NCBI GenBank assembly: GCA_031772625.1
Contig: CM062817.1
Span: 948,474,327-948,538,326 of the forward strand
Direction of reading: 5' to 3'
Source of the DNA: Pinus tabuliformis
Lineage: Eukaryota; Streptophyta; Pinopsida; Pinales; Pinaceae
Length of the DNA: 64,000 nt
The notes below the pieces were generated by a model. That model was not told the DNA's origin and ran no database searches. It saw only the letters and a list, made by a program, of their open reading frames with translations. Shown piece by piece: positions 1-11,898 of the stretch (position 1 is the first letter of the stretch; the number at the start of each line of letters is the position of its first letter). Position numbers and translations under genes: made by a program.

Positions 1-616
1 GTTCATCGTTGGTTGGGTCTATGCCCCAAGGGCCGACCCACCCAACTCCCTTGTAAGTGGAGCCACGGAAAGTTCCATGCTATGATTGTGACGGTTGTGG
101 TGTGGCAGGGTCATGGCCGCCCACCCCATGTTTTATTGTTGCATTCCATGGGCTGTGGGGAGGGGTCGGGGTTCATGGCCCGCCCCTCCATATTTAAAAT
201 TACAGTTACGTAGGGTTGGTTTGGGGTGGCGTGGTTGGTGGCTCACCACCCCCTTTTTTCAATATTTTTGTGTTTAAATAAAAACAAATTGCGTGTTTTT
301 GAAAATTTGGTTTTGGACTGAAGGAGTCTTTTTAACGAGGCAACAATTTTGCCCAGAGTCTGGACGGAGTTGGCTGGATTCGATCCACCGGAAAAAGTTG
401 AAATTGCACCTTCATTAATCCTGCCCAGTCATCAAAAAGTCAACCCAACTTTGACTGCATCTATCTCGTTCATATAGACTCTGATTGGAGTGTCGTTCAC
501 ACCATTCGAATCAGGGCTATGAGCACTTCGATCTGATGTCAAATTCATCGTCTTCCTGCCACTTTGAATTTTGAGCTTTTTCCATGCCACTGGTGTCTGG
601 AGATCCTCCTGGATCA
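1..616 (-). repeat. A1 3' LTR, truncated by the window start
   Basis: It aligns without net length change to the last 616 bp of the right LTR. Its inner edge, read on the minus strand, starts TGATCCAGGAGG, just after a region resembling that before the 3' LTR of element A2 (a shared block around CCAAAAGCTC followed by a G-rich stretch), which marks the probable polypurine tract near 617-640. Confidence 0.9.
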
Positions 617-785
617 ATCCTACCAATTGAGGAGCTTTTGGACTGCCAAAAGCTTTATTAGTCAATTGGCAAGTGAGGGAATTGTTCCCTCACTCTTTAT
701 TTTTCCAACCATTTTGCCTTGCTAGGGTGCATCCCCTTGAAACCAACTTGAAGGTATTCCACATCTCCCCATCGTGAAGTCATGG

Positions 786-2164
786 TTATTCTGTAAGGAT
801 GATGTCTTCAGGTAACTCATTGAGATACTCTGGTGCAAAGTCATCAACTATAGGAACTATGCCCACCTCCTCGGTATTCATAATCAATGGTGGCTCATAC
901 AGCTTTAAGTTATCCACATTCACTACGGAGCACATTTGCATATATATTGGCAAATTGAGACGAAAGGAATTGTTTCCAATCTTCTCCAAAATGGTGAATG
1001 GACCATACCGGATTGGTCACAACTTCTCCCCTTCTCCCTTCATCCTATCCTTGCTGATATGGAACCACACTTTCTCGGCCACTCGAAATTGATGGTCGAC
1101 TCAGTGTTTGTCATGTCAAGCCTTGTAATGGGCTTGACTTTCCTCCAACTACTCCTGTATTGCTTGGTGAATCAACTAGATCCACTGAATGAACTATTGC
1201 GCTTTGTCCCTGTCATCACGTCCCCTGGAGTCATCTTCCCTTCCAAAGACCATATCAAAAGGGTCTTTTGGAAAGTAGCCAAAACATGTCTCAAATGGAG
1301 AACAATGCGTAGATGAGTGCACTACTCGGTTGTAGGAATGTTGCACATATGGAAGATTCTCATCCCACAACTTAGGATGTTTCCCACAATATCCTTGCAA
1401 CAAGTGTACCACGGTGCGGTTGACAACCTCTATTTGTCCATCAATCTGCGAATGAAATGATGTGCTTCCTTTCAACTTGGTGTCCATGATCTTTCACAAG
1501 CTGGTCCAAAACTCTCCGAGAAAGCGAGAGTCTCGATCTGACACAATCGATGTGGGCAGCCCAAAATGGACCCAAACATGCTGAAAGAAAAGATAAGCAA
1601 TCTTCTTTGCAGTGATTTGCTTTTTACAAGGCATTAAAATACACATCTTACTAAAACGGTCAACAACGACATACAAATAGTTGTGACTTTTCCTAAACAA
1701 AGGAAAACCTCCTACAAAATCCATCGACACACTTTCCCATGGACAACTCGGAATAGGGAGTGGTGTGTAGAGCCTGAGTTTTCTATTAGAGGGCTTTGAA
1801 ATAGAACGCATCACACAACTGTTTACATATCGAGTCATAATGTTCTTCATATGAGGCCAGAAACAAAATCCATGTACATGACATAAAGTTTTTTCAATAC
1901 CAAAATGACCAGACACAAGGGAGGTGTGGGCCTCCCAGGTTACTGTACCCTTTCTCCTGTGGGTATGCACAATTTGCCAAGGTGAGACAATAGTTTCCCC
2001 TGCAAGTGATAGTTTTCCACCTGTGAACCATGGGTTAGTTTTGCATAAATCTCCTTAAACTCTTCATTGTTAGCATATTGTTTAGCATAACTTTCAAAAG
2101 ATAACGAAGCATTATGCAAAATAATAGAAGTAGAAATAGGAGGGTGAGATAGCATATCGACCAC
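786..2164 (-). pseudogene. A1 integrase (broken)
   Basis: Integrase would insert the element cDNA into the chromosome. Pieces in several frames, read from 2164 downward, give the zinc-binding end (HTSLVSGH, then CVNSC near 1790-1910), the first catalytic Asp (SMDFVGG near 1715), the second (VSDRDSRF near 1530) and the catalytic Glu (DGQIEVVNRT near 1430). The C-terminal barrel-like part is at 786-989 (EKIGNNSFRLNLP). Frame changes and stops separate the pieces. No chromodomain was recognised downstream, only an acidic tail. Known of the family: HHCC zinc finger and DDE core. Inference: inactive. Confidence 0.88.
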
Positions 2165-2206
2165 TTTGTTGCTAGTGAAATTCTTATACTTTATTACCAG
2201 ATGAAA

Positions 2207-2700
2207 CTATTGAAGAAAACCAATCCAACTGAAATGACGAGATTGTTGCAACTTGGTTTGTGACTGAAGATACTGCAAGGGTTGATGATCCGTATGGATG
2301 ATGGTCTCCTTCCCGATCAGGTAGTGTTTCCACTTTTTCACACTCTGGACCAAGGCATATAACTCCTTGTCATAACTGGGATAGTTTATCACAGCTTGAG
2401 AGAACTTCTGTGAATGGTAACATATTGGCTTCTTTTGTTGCATCAGTACAGCTCCCATGGCATATCCGTTGGTGTCTGTCTTGATCTCAAATGGCTGTTG
2501 GAGATATGGTAAGGCCAAGACCAGTGTGGTGCTGATCTTCTCTTTCAATGTTTCGAAGGAATTATGTTGCTTTCCTCCCCATTGAAATACTTTCTTTACA
2601 CTTGTCAATGCGTGTAAAGGTGTTGCAATAATATATAAATTAGCAATAAATCTCCTCCAATACTGTACTACACCCAAAAAGCTGCGAACCTCGGTTACAC
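2207..2700 (-). pseudogene. A1 RNase H
   Basis: RNase H removes the RNA strand during reverse transcription. The 156-residue open stretch at 2207-2677 begins in the RT-RH connection (MGVVQYWRRFIANLYIIATPL) minus its first residues and continues into RNase H: KTDTNGYAMGAVL with the first Asp, YDKELYALV with the Glu and HTDHQPLQYL with the second Asp. Upstream towards 2700 the frame is lost. The order RT, RH, IN is normal for Ty3/gypsy. The catalytic residues look intact although the polyprotein is broken. Confidence 0.87.
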
Positions 2701-2725
2701 TAGTAGGCTTAGGCCAATTTACAAT

Positions 2726-3697
2726 CTATTTGACTTTAGAAGGATCAATTTTTAGCTGACCATTACCAACAATATCATCTAGGTAAACCAAAGAGGTTTT
2801 CCCAAACTCACACTTTGACAATTTTACATAGAGTTTTTCATTTTTCAATACATCAAGCACTTTCTTCACATGGCATACATGTTCATTCCAACTTTGACTA
2901 AAGACAAGAATATCATCTAGATATACAAGAACAAATTCATCAATGAAAGGCCTAAAGAGATCAGTCATGACCCTCATGAAAGTGGTTGGAGCGTTGCAAA
3001 GTCCGAATGGCATCACCATCCATTCGAACAACCCCTATTTGGTCTTGAAGGTAGTTTTCCACACATCCTGCTCTGCAATTCAGACCTGGTGATAACCACT
3101 ATGGAAATCCAATTTGGTGAAATAGATAACATTCTTTAACTGATCTAATAAGTCATCAATGCGGGGAAGAGGGTAATGATTTTTTACCATGATTTTGTTT
3201 AGTGCTCGATAATCCACGCACATCCTCCATGTGCCATATTTCTTCGGCACTAAGACAAACAATGAGCCACATGGAGAAGTGCTTGGTCTGATGACCCCTT
3301 GGTTCAATAGTTCCCGCACCTGCTTTTTGATCTCCTCCATCTCAATGGTCAACATCCTGTACATGCCAATATTTGGTAAAGGAGCATCATGCTGCAAATG
3401 GATCTCATGCTAGATTTCCCTCTTTGGAGGTAATCCCCTTGGTTCCTGAAACATCTCATCATAGTTAGAAATTAATTCACATAATTCCTTTTTATGCACA
3501 TGATCACAACCCTGGAAAGCATCGGATAATTCTGCATCTTTTCCCCTTACAATCATAAGCATGCAACCCTTACTAGAACTCACCAACCTCTTCATTTGTC
3601 CTTCACTTACAAGGCTGGCATTGATTTTGGTTTGATGAGCCCTTACAATATATTCTACCCCATCTTTTGTGATTTGGTATTTGTTTTCATGACGCAA
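2726..3697 (-). pseudogene. A1 reverse transcriptase
   Basis: Three minus-strand blocks (3410-3697, 3080-3397, 2726-3031) give the pre-RT linker, the fingers/palm (WRMCVDYRALNKI, KNHYPLPRIDDLLDQL, FTKLDFHSGYHQV) and the palm active site YLDD near 2912-2923. These are the ordinary Ty3/gypsy RT motifs. A stop lies at the 3397/3410 junction and a frameshift between 3080 and 3031, so no full enzyme can be made. Its neighbours are protease upstream and RNase H downstream. Confidence 0.93.
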
Positions 3698-3724
3698 GAA
3701 GATTCCCTTTCTATCATATAGATA

Positions 3725-4165
3725 TTAACCCCCTAACACCATGCCACAGATGTCCAATGGTATCACATCAAGTTTTACCTCATCCACTAACTTAGAAGCG
3801 ATCACAAATTTAACCTTACACTGCTTAGTTACATTTAGTTTTGCTTTATCATATATCCATCCAAGTGGGTAAGGTTTTGGATGTTGTTTGGTTTCCAAGC
3901 CTAGCTTATTTACCAAGGACTTTGAAATTAAGTTTGCTTGGGATCCGGTATCAAATAGAGTTTCTGATTTTGTATGATATATGATAACTCTAATATGAAA
4001 TAACTCAATTTTCTTTCGTTCATTAGGAAGAGACTCATCTATTGAATTAGTACCTTCATGTGATTCAGAATTAACATGAGGTGTAAGAGTACCTTTTGTT
4101 CCTGCTTCTGTGATCAATGCTTCATCTCCCGAATCGGATCCAAGGTCTTGCTGCACAGTTGCCAC
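3725..4165 (-). pseudogene. A1 aspartic protease
   Basis: A retropepsin that would cut the Gag-Pol polyprotein. In the 146-residue open stretch the active-site motif LFDTGSQANLIS is at about residues 70-81 (catalytic Asp72), in the usual D-T/S-G form, unlike the DEGA forms in elements C and E. Upstream is an acidic linker (DLGSDSGDE) that also occurs in A2 gag near 60370, tying the two elements together. The frame is interrupted before RT. Confidence 0.87.
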
Positions 4166-4199
4166 TATCTTCTACTTGCCTTTTCCTCCATACTTCTTT

Positions 4200-5101
4200 G
4201 GTCTCTTTTTTGGGTATAGTTTCCATCAATGATCGTCGTCATGACCTTCCTTTTTGCAGTGAGTGCAATAAGGTCTTTCTCCTTCATATTTCTTGTTTGA
4301 TGTCATCCTCTTCTCCTTTCCTTTTCCTTTCACTTTGGGTTTTCCATTTGGAGGTTTGAAAGGTGGTTTCCTGAAATGATCATCTCTTTCTTTTTTTCCC
4401 CTATTGTCAAGATGGATGGCCTTTACACTGGCAGAGTCAATAGTAGTTGGTTCAAACAATAATAATGAATGTCTAAGGTAACTATGTAATGGTCCAATAT
4501 ACTTAGTTACTACTTCAGATGAGTAGAGTGCAATGTCCAAATTAAGTGCCTGTTTTCTAAATTCCTCTATAAATCTTTGAACATCCTGACCCCTACCTTG
4601 CCTTAAGTATTGCCAATCCATTAAGACTTTTTGTTTGTAACTTAAGGGATAGAATTGTTCCTTTAATGCAGAAATGAAATTAGGCCATGAGGAAAGAAGA
4701 TTACCCACACTCTTACTGCTTCGCAATTTGCTCTCCCACCAAATGAGAGTGGTGCTACTCAGCCGAAGAGAGGCCAGCTGAATCTTTGCCTCGTCCTCTT
4801 CGATCTGCTGAATCCTGCAGTAGATTTCAGTCTGCCTAATCTAGTTATTAAGATTTTCTGCATTACTTTCACCGTTAAACATTGGAAGATCAAATTTGAC
4901 ATTTAGTTTAAAGAAAGGTTTCTTAGATGCATCCCTTGAATTTCTATGATGATGGTGATGAGAGGAAGAAGAAATTTCACTTGTGGAAGGAGAAGGAGGG
5001 GGTTCTTCTCCACCATTTCCATGCACTGAACCTTGTTCTTCTAGATTTCTCTCTTCTGCTTTCTCCAACCTTGAAAGCAATTGACCAACATTCTCTGCCA
5101 T
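4200..5101 (-). pseudogene. A1 gag with zinc knuckle
   Basis: Gag forms the particle and packages element RNA. It starts at 5101 (MAENVGQLLSRLEKAEERN), followed by a Ser/His-rich low-complexity stretch and KPFFKLNVKFDLPMFNGES, then an in-frame stop near 4841. It resumes through 4726-4226 with the matrix-like helices (FISALKEQFYPLSYKQK) and a zinc knuckle CTHCKKEGHDDDH whose last Cys codon has become TGA. The homologous A2 knuckle at 60182-60223 keeps all four ligands. Broken. Confidence 0.9.
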
Positions 5102-5279
5102 TGTATAGAAGTTTTTGTGGAAATTTCACTCCTCTTCATGACGAGTCTCTTCATCTGCCATATTCCTCCTTCGATGTGCACACCCCACTTCAAGATCAAA
5201 AGACTTTAGTTTCCCTTCGCCTCTTCGGAGCCTGTTTCTTGTTAGCACACAAACGTGTAATTCACATCTAAAAATACCT

Positions 5280-5291
5280 GCTCTAATACCA
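5280..5291 (-). other. A1 primer-binding site (tRNA-Met type)
   Basis: Minus strand TGGTATTAGAGC, two bases from the LTR edge at 5294. It resembles the initiator-Met PBS TGGTATCAGAGC with one change. Element A2 has the unmutated 12-mer at 59222. Confidence 0.88.
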
Positions 5292-5293
5292 CT

Positions 5294-6576
5294 TGATCCA
5301 AAATCTTTTGCTTATACATGTGTTAAAGAATTACATGCATAAATCGTAGCTTAACATAGAAAACTTAATGTGCACATGAGAGAAGAGGAGAAACACATAA
5401 AACATGAAAGAAGAGAAAAAGACTTGATAACGGAGTTTGTTCAACTTGGACTACATCTCAGGGCTCTACTTGATCAATGGGGAGGCCTTTTTTCATTAAG
5501 TGGCATGAGAAAGAAGAGTACAAGCATCAATTACAAAAAAGGATTTTTTACCTCCATATTGAAAAATGGCTGAAGAATGCAGAACTCTGATAGAGAAATG
5601 GACAGTGCCATTACATTCGTGGCATCGGGAATTGCTGAAACCATATAAAGTTTGTTAAATTCTGACAAAGTGAAAATTTGCCCCTCCTGCAAAATTCTAC
5701 CTCGAACTGTGTGCATTGCTCCTCTGCCTGGGCGCACTGATAAACTGCATTTAAATATAAATTTTGGTGGCAGATTTCTCAATAATGATGTGGCGTAGTT
5801 GGTTAAGGATTCGTTTATTATGGAGGAGGTCGAGCTGTCAAACCCTGCCTCCTGCTTTTTTGATAACAAAATTTTGATAATTTTAAAAATAGGTTGGGCA
5901 AAGCCTACCTTGGGCAGCCCGCCCACCCCTCCTCCGCTGGCTCCATTACTTTTATAGATGATTCGTTTTGGTTTGGGTCAGTGCCCCAAGGGTCGGCCCA
6001 CCTCACTCCCTCGTAAGTGGAGCCATGGAAATTTTCATGGTGTCATTGTGACGGTTGTGGGGTGGCAGGGTCATGGCCGCCCACCCCATGTTTTATTGTT
6101 ACATTCTGTGGGATGTGGGGAGGGGCCAGGGGTCATGGCCCTCCCCTCCATATTTAACATTGTAGTTACATAGGGTTGGGTTGGGGTGGCGGGGTTGGTG
6201 GCCCGCCACCCCCTTGTTTTAATATTTTTTTGTTTAAATAAAAATCAATTGCGTGTTTTTGAAAATTTGGTTTTGGACCGAAGGAGTCCTTTTAACGAGG
6301 CAACAATTTTTCCTGGAATTTGTTCAGAGTTGGCCGGATTCTATCCACCGGAAAAAGTCCAAATTGTGCCTTCATTAATCCTACCCAGTCATCAAAAAGT
6401 CAAGCCAACTTTGACTGCCTCTATCTCCTTCATCCAGACTCAGATTGCAGTGTCGTTTGCACCGTTGGAATCAGGGCGACGAGAAATTCGATCTAATGTC
6501 AAATTCATCGTCTTTCTGCCACTTTGAATTTTGATATTTTTCCATGCCACTGGTGTCTGGAGATCCTCCTAGAGCA
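5294..6576 (-). repeat. A1 5' LTR (1283 bp)
   Basis: On the plus strand it begins TGATCC and ends AGAGCA, so on the minus strand it starts TGCTCT and ends GGATCA. Its left part matches the plus-strand A2 LTR in reverse complement (a shared block around GCCACTTAATGAA). It contains a 131-codon open stretch (5531-5926) that is only LTR sequence. The right part (5961-6576) matches the left LTR. Confidence 0.9.
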
Positions 6577-6929
6577 GAATGCTACAACACAAAGGGTACT
6601 AGTAGTAGTAAGGTCATTTAGGGATTTGGGGTGATAAATACAAGAGATATTGGTTGCATTTTGTCTAAGTTTGGGTGGAGAGGCATCCCAATGCTTGTTT
6701 GAGGGAAGAAATATTTATATTTCATTATAACCTCGAATCACCGGAAAGATCTATTTTTCATACTTCACTCTATAGGTGTGTTTTCTCTGCTAATTTTAAT
6801 GTATATTTTGAAAATTCTATGCTAGTTAGTTGAAAAATTGTGTTGATACCATGGCTTGATGCATTTAGTTTTATTTATTTTAATTTTGGGTTGTTACATT
6901 TTTATTGTATGTATAGCAACAACTAGTTC
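6577..6929. other. Unassigned DNA between A1 and relic B
   Basis: About 350 AT-rich bases with no supported coding sequence. Reading B onward from its RNase H, the frame dissolves here; integrase and a 3' LTR for B were not found. A minus-strand TGTAACAACCC near 6890 could be an LTR start but has no partner in the window. Confidence 0.4.
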
Positions 6930-8000
6930 AAGATCATAAACAACATATTTTTTCCCATGAGCCATTAATTTTCTTGATTCATAAGAAACCAAATAATTTT
7001 CTTGCATTAAAAATTTTCCTAGCTATTCAAGGCATGCATATATAAAAATAATAAATTATTTAATTGGATCAACAATATTCAAGATTTGTGCTGCTATAAA
7101 GAGATATTTTAATTTTTCAAACTCTCTTGACACGTTTATGTCCAATTAAACTTCAAAACCTTTTTCTACAACGAAGTGATGGGATAAGTAGGTTTAGAAA
7201 ATCCCTCAATAAATCTTGGATAATATCCAGTAATACCCAAGAAGGATCTAATGTCTATCACATCCTTAGGTACTGTTCAGTTTCAAATGGCCTTAACATT
7301 TTCAATATCAATAAGCATTCCTTCTTTAGAGATTGCATGTCCTAAGTATTGAATTTTATTATGATAAAACTCACATTTGTTGAACTTTGCTTATATTTGG
7401 TGTTACCTTGGTTTTGTAGAACTATCCTCAAATTATCTTCATGGAATATCATCAATAAAAAATAATACAAACTTATATAGAATCCTGTTGAACACACTAT
7501 TCATTAAACACATAAAGGTAGCAAGGGCATTGCTAATACGAAATGGTAGTACCACAAATTCATAGTGTCCATACAATTTTCTGAATTTAATTTTATGTAT
7601 ATATTCATCTTTGATTCTTAACTAATGGTATCCAAACCTAAGATATATTTTTTAAAATAAGGTTTCCCCTCTAATTTGATCAAACAAGTCATCTATTTTG
7701 GGTAACGGATATTTATTTTTAATAGTCAAATTGTTTAATTGTTTGTAATCTATGCACATCTTGAAAGTTCCATCCTTTTTTCTAACAAACAACATTGGGG
7801 CTCCCCATGGGGAAACACTTGGTGTAATGTACCATTTATCTAAAAATCATTGTAACTGCATCTATAGCTCCATAAGTTCAAGAATACTCATTCTATAAGG
7901 TGATTTGGACACAAGTGTGGCTCCTGGTACTAACACAATTGAAAATTCAATATCTCTTTTTGGAGGTAATCCTTGAATCTCCCCTGAGAATACAACCCTA
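6930..8000 (-). pseudogene. Relic B: reverse transcriptase and RNase H
   Basis: This is not one open frame; it is seen by translating the minus strand with frame changes. From 8000 downward it gives RT motifs ([43 protein letters not shown], then LDLRFGYHQL, with FIDDI as the degraded YxDD box). RNase H follows: FEKLKYLFIAAQILNI and YDLELVVAIHTIK near 6940-7120. These are typical Ty3/gypsy signatures. Many stops show it is old. It belongs with the protease at 8188 and the gag pieces at 8650 and 28068. Confidence 0.85.
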
Positions 8001-8187
8001 AAATCTTTAACCACATCCAAATTATCTATAATTTTATTTTGCTTTTCTCTGTACTTTACTCTATTTGGATAGAAAACAATTTACAACATTTTAGGGCCCA
8101 CCTTTTCAGATATAAAGTTGAAATTTGTCTAGTGGAAATAAGACATGGAATTCCTTTTATCAGTTGGATGTTTTCTTATTCGTTGGT

Positions 8188-8385
8188 TTATGTAACCATT
8201 TTCTCTAAAAATTTCGTTATGGATTCTTTTTTCTTCAACCAATCCATTCTTATCATCAAGTCATAGGAACCTAAAGGTAATATGTTGAGGTTTAATTTTG
8301 TCAACCATCCATTTAAATTTACAACACATTGTTTAACCAAATTGGTTATTTTTGTTTTAGTGCCTGTAACAAATTGAACCAACCA
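8188..8385 (-). pseudogene. Relic B: aspartic protease, C-terminal half
   Basis: The open stretch reads VTGTKTKITNLVKQC followed by NILPLGSYDLMIRMDWL, the conserved second half of Ty3/gypsy retropepsin (normally the LGxYDxxxGMDWL box; the Gly before MDW is Arg here). The catalytic Asp region upstream is lost. A run of about 20 T follows at 8391-8411. Confidence 0.8.
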
Positions 8386-8649
8386 TGAATTTTCAGTTTT
8401 TTTTTTTTTTTTATGTTTAGTCTACATATTTCCACAACTTGCGAACTAACATAACTAAGGTTGGCTTCTTGATTACTAAACTGAGATAGACTGGTATATG
8501 ATCATATATTCAATTTTGAACATTGTTGATTGATGTTATTCATGTACGTCTTCTAAAGATGAATTTAGCTTTGGTATATTTATTTCTATGTCATTTACCA
8601 TGGATGCCTCTTGTATGGTCTACAAAGCTACACTAATCTAGTATTGTAT

Positions 8650-8861
8650 GGACAGTTTCCGAGAAGATGGGATTCTCCATAGCCCCAACACTTCAAAGGT
8701 TATTTCTCTTTCCCACCATTCATTCCCTTATTATTCAAATCAATTGGTTTAGAATTTTTTTTGGGATTGTGCATGTTGTGGATGATTATTTCGGTTAATC
8801 CTTTTTAGTTGATGATTTTTCCAAAAAAAATTCAAAATAAAGGATTTTGATTTCTTGATTC
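8650..8861 (-). pseudogene. Relic B: gag zinc knuckle and C-terminal part
   Basis: Minus-strand translation around 8665-8710 gives CWGYGESHLLGNCP. That matches the CCHC zinc knuckle of gypsy gag except that the second Cys is Tyr. The gag sequence stops exactly at 8861, where element C begins, and resumes at 28068 beyond the target duplication GATTC. Confidence 0.75.
8857..8861. repeat. Element C target-site duplication, left
   Basis: GATTC, matched by GATTC at 28063-28067 just after the right LTR. It places the C insertion inside relic B gag. Confidence 0.9.
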
Positions 8862-9937
8862 TATTGCACAAAAATTGTCACCTTGACATTCTGCAATCTG
8901 TGTGAGTCTATTACCACTCATACTTTCCTCCTTTGCAAGTCTTAAGCCTTAGTTCTTCATGTCAAGCCTTGAAAATAAGAGAAAGCCCTCAAAAGTCTAT
9001 AAAACTCTGGTTCTGCACTTTCTCTTAGCATTACCTGTGGTCCCGCACCTAATGGTCATGTCCCCTATGCACCTGACCACTATGTCTCTGTGTTATGGGT
9101 ACGGACCCCTGTAAAATTCAAAAAGGTGCAAGTATATTCTTAAAAACTCACTTTGAGTCATTTCTAGAAGCTTCTGGAAGGAATCTTGAGGTGGCAAGTT
9201 TGCTCCTCTAAGGTTCATGCATCCCACACCTTAAGGAGCTAACCCCTTGATGTGAGGAGCTTATCCCTTTGAAGTAGGACTCTATCCCTTCATAGGTGGA
9301 CCTGTAACCTCCTTCCTTTGCACTATAATATGAAGAATTTTTGCACTATAATATGAAGAATTGCGCTGGTTACTGGGGAAGTTGAAAGCTGAATATTTTT
9401 GAGGTGAAATGTTGCTGGAACTTAGTCTTCCTAATTGAGCTTTTGTGAGGAGAGATTACATACCTCTTTGATCTCATTTGGAAGAGTGTGAGGCTTGTCA
9501 AAGTAAAGGAGATTCCTGTTTCAAACCTTGGGAAGAGCTTGTACAACATCAAGGCACCAAAGGTTGTAAAGTTCTTCTATTTCAAAGTTAATACAAATAA
9601 GTTTATTTTTCTCAATAAGCTATGTTTGATGGTTTATTTTATGGATTCCTTATCACCATAATGAACATGATTTATGATATTAGCTATGCAGGTGTTATTT
9701 GATGTTTGCTTGTTTGTGATTCCAGGTTTTCAAAAGGAAACTCTTTCGGACGATTGAAGGATGGCTGCTACAAACTAGTGTTGGACTTAAGGTAGGGTCT
9801 AAACACCTCTATAGTTTTTATTAATGAATCGCAATATGTTTAGAGAAAAGTAGATTTGCTTGTCTTGCTTGTTTCTAGATATATTTTGATACTAGGGAGA
9901 TCAGCCTTGTCTGCAAGGTCAATTTATCTGGCAAACA
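8862..9937 (+). repeat. Element C 5' LTR (1076 bp)
   Basis: It begins TATTGCACAAAAATTG (the partner has TGTTGC, so the terminal G has mutated to A) and ends GCAAACA. It aligns along its whole length with 27011-28062. It is longer mainly because of a tandem repeat of about 24 bp around 9318-9364 (CACTATAATATGAAGAATT twice). Confidence 0.95.
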
Positions 9938-9940
9938 AAT

Positions 9941-9958
9941 TGGCGACTCCACTAGGGA
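9941..9958 (+). other. Element C primer-binding site
   Basis: TGGCGACTCCACTAGGGA, three bases after the LTR. Element E has the similar TGGCAACTCCACTGGGGA. This class is, from memory, the tRNA-Arg-type PBS of Ogre/Tat elements; the exact tRNA was not checked. Confidence 0.8.
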
Positions 9959-11898
9959 ACTGAATTTGGTTTTTGGTTTTCCTTTTTCTTTGACATGAGA
10001 AACTTGTGCTTGTTTTTTGTTTTTGCTTGATATGTGTGGGATTGGGTAGTTTATAGGATCTGGATTATTTTTTGTTTTTTCAAAGTTTTCAGAGGACCGC
10101 ACTTTCTTTTTACAGACAATGTGGGCATCTCCGAATTTTTCCTTTAGTACACAGAGCAATACCACATCTGGTTCTTCTGGAAGCCTGCGGACCCTGTGAA
10201 ATTTTTTGAAAAACCTAAAATGTTTTCTTCCAGTTAAGTTTAGGTTTTATTTACGACTTTTAGTGTCTACCCAGATCTGCATGTGTTCTGTCAAAAATCT
10301 CTTGTGAGTAAGTTCCATTGGTATTTTTGTTTTAGATGATTTTCTAGAAGTTTTGCATGCCTGGAAATGTTTTCACTTGGTCTCTGTAGTGACTCAAAGA
10401 TTAGAAGCCTAAGAAACCTTAGATTACCCTGGTGTATTTTTTTCTTCTTGATGAGTCTGACTGGTTTGTGAAATCTGCCTTTGGTGAGAAATAGATTTAT
10501 TTTTCTCTTTGCAAATCTTTGAACGAACTTGGTTATAAGTTTTGAATTTCATTTTTATAAAAGAAAACATAGCTGAATGTTTTTTGATTGATTTGTTATT
10601 CTGAACGAATTAATCCTTAGTTTACTGAATAACTAAGTAAAACGTCCTCAAAAAGATTTGAAGCTTTTATTTCGATTAGGTTTTTAGAAGTTTTTAGATC
10701 TCAAGATTAGTTTTTGTAGTTTTGAGTGTTTTCTAGAAATTGTAGAATCTCTTTTGAAAGAATTGTTTTTTGTAGTTTTTGAGTGTTGAAAAAGAAAGGG
10801 ATTTATTGTGAGCATAATTAGTAGTCTCACTTTGAGCTCTTATTGAAAAAGACAAAAAGATTTTCTTTTCATTTACATGTTGAAAGAAAGATTTGTTTTT
10901 CAAAGAATTGCGTTCTCAAACTCTTTCTTTTAGCTATAAATTCATTGAAGGAAAAACGAATTGTTTATCATTTTAGGTGCATTTTTATGGTTTTTGGAGT
11001 CGAGTCTTCACACCATCAAAGTTTCATTTCCATACCTATTGACCTAAGAAACAACCCATAAAAGTAACGCTTAATTAAAATTGATATAGAAATCTTTTTA
11101 TTTCTAGGGCTCTTATCACCAATATAGCTTAGGCTAGTATCTTGGAGTAGGGAGTAATTAACTCTCCAAGATAGTTAAAACAAACAAGTAGCTATATCTT
11201 GCGGTAGGAAATAAATCCAATTGTAATTGATATAATCTGGGAAGCTCCTCTTAAAGGAGTCAATCACGAGATCATGTCTGAACCTTTGAGACAATCAAGT
11301 CTGTCTCATTGGGAAAGATAGAATATTTGCACGTATTATAAACGCTAAACCTCGAATTAACCATTGTTGAGGAGCCTAGGGTCACTTGTTGGTAAACCTC
11401 AGATTGATCATGTCGAGGAGCCTTTAAGGGGATTGAGCTTTGTTACTTTTCCCTTGCGCGTAGATCGGATCGTAGACTGTTCCCCCAGTTGTATTTGTTA
11501 ATGTTGGTAACCTTAGTGTCCATAAACTTAAGATTATTTCCTAAGGTGATGGTGAAGGACAGGTCTCACTATACCTGGAGTAGACATCGAATAGACTCAC
11601 TTGGACTCTCTAGGGGGTTCTCTTCACTCGAGATGGTTTTGTGAAGAAACTTGTGCCAGTCTGTTTGATTAAGCAGGTTGTCGGGGTAACTGTTCCAACC
11701 GCCCTTTCTGTATTGAATTCTACAACGTTGGATTTCATCACCAACTAGTGTTTTTGGTACGGAAAGTTACTGTTTGTGTGTGGTTTGAACTCTTAGACTT
11801 TTTTTAGCCATGTGATTCAATTGTTTGGTTCTTTAGAGACTTTAGGTGGTTTTATTGAGATTTTCTTTGTTTGCGTGTGAGTAATTAAATATTTAATC
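9959..11898 (+). other. Element C untranslated leader
   Basis: About 1.9 kb between PBS and ORF1, rich in T and TTTTG strings, with no supported coding sequence. A long leader is usual for Tat/Ogre elements. It includes GCGGACCCTGTGAAATTT near 10184-10202, a motif repeated in the LTRs. Confidence 0.7.

Larger units (their letters stand above)
1..6576 (-). mobile_element. Element A1: decayed Ty3/gypsy retrotransposon (left end outside window)
   Basis: A minus-strand LTR retrotransposon in the order 5' LTR (right), primer-binding site, gag, protease, reverse transcriptase, RNase H, integrase, 3' LTR (left). Two direct repeats align at a constant offset of 5960 bp (positions 1-616 with 5961-6576). 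This domain order, with integrase last, is that of Ty3/gypsy. No chromodomain was recognised after integrase. Every domain carries stops or frameshifts, so the copy is dead. The left LTR is cut by the window edge, so target duplications cannot be tested; the right flank begins GAATG. The same LTR family recurs at 54137, 58033 and 61665. Confidence 0.93.

Noticed and set aside
5531-5926. 131-codon minus-strand open frame between A1 PBS and window-left repeat
   Set aside because: Lies wholly inside the A1 5' LTR, has no family motif, and the homologous LTRs at 58 and 62 kb do not keep it.
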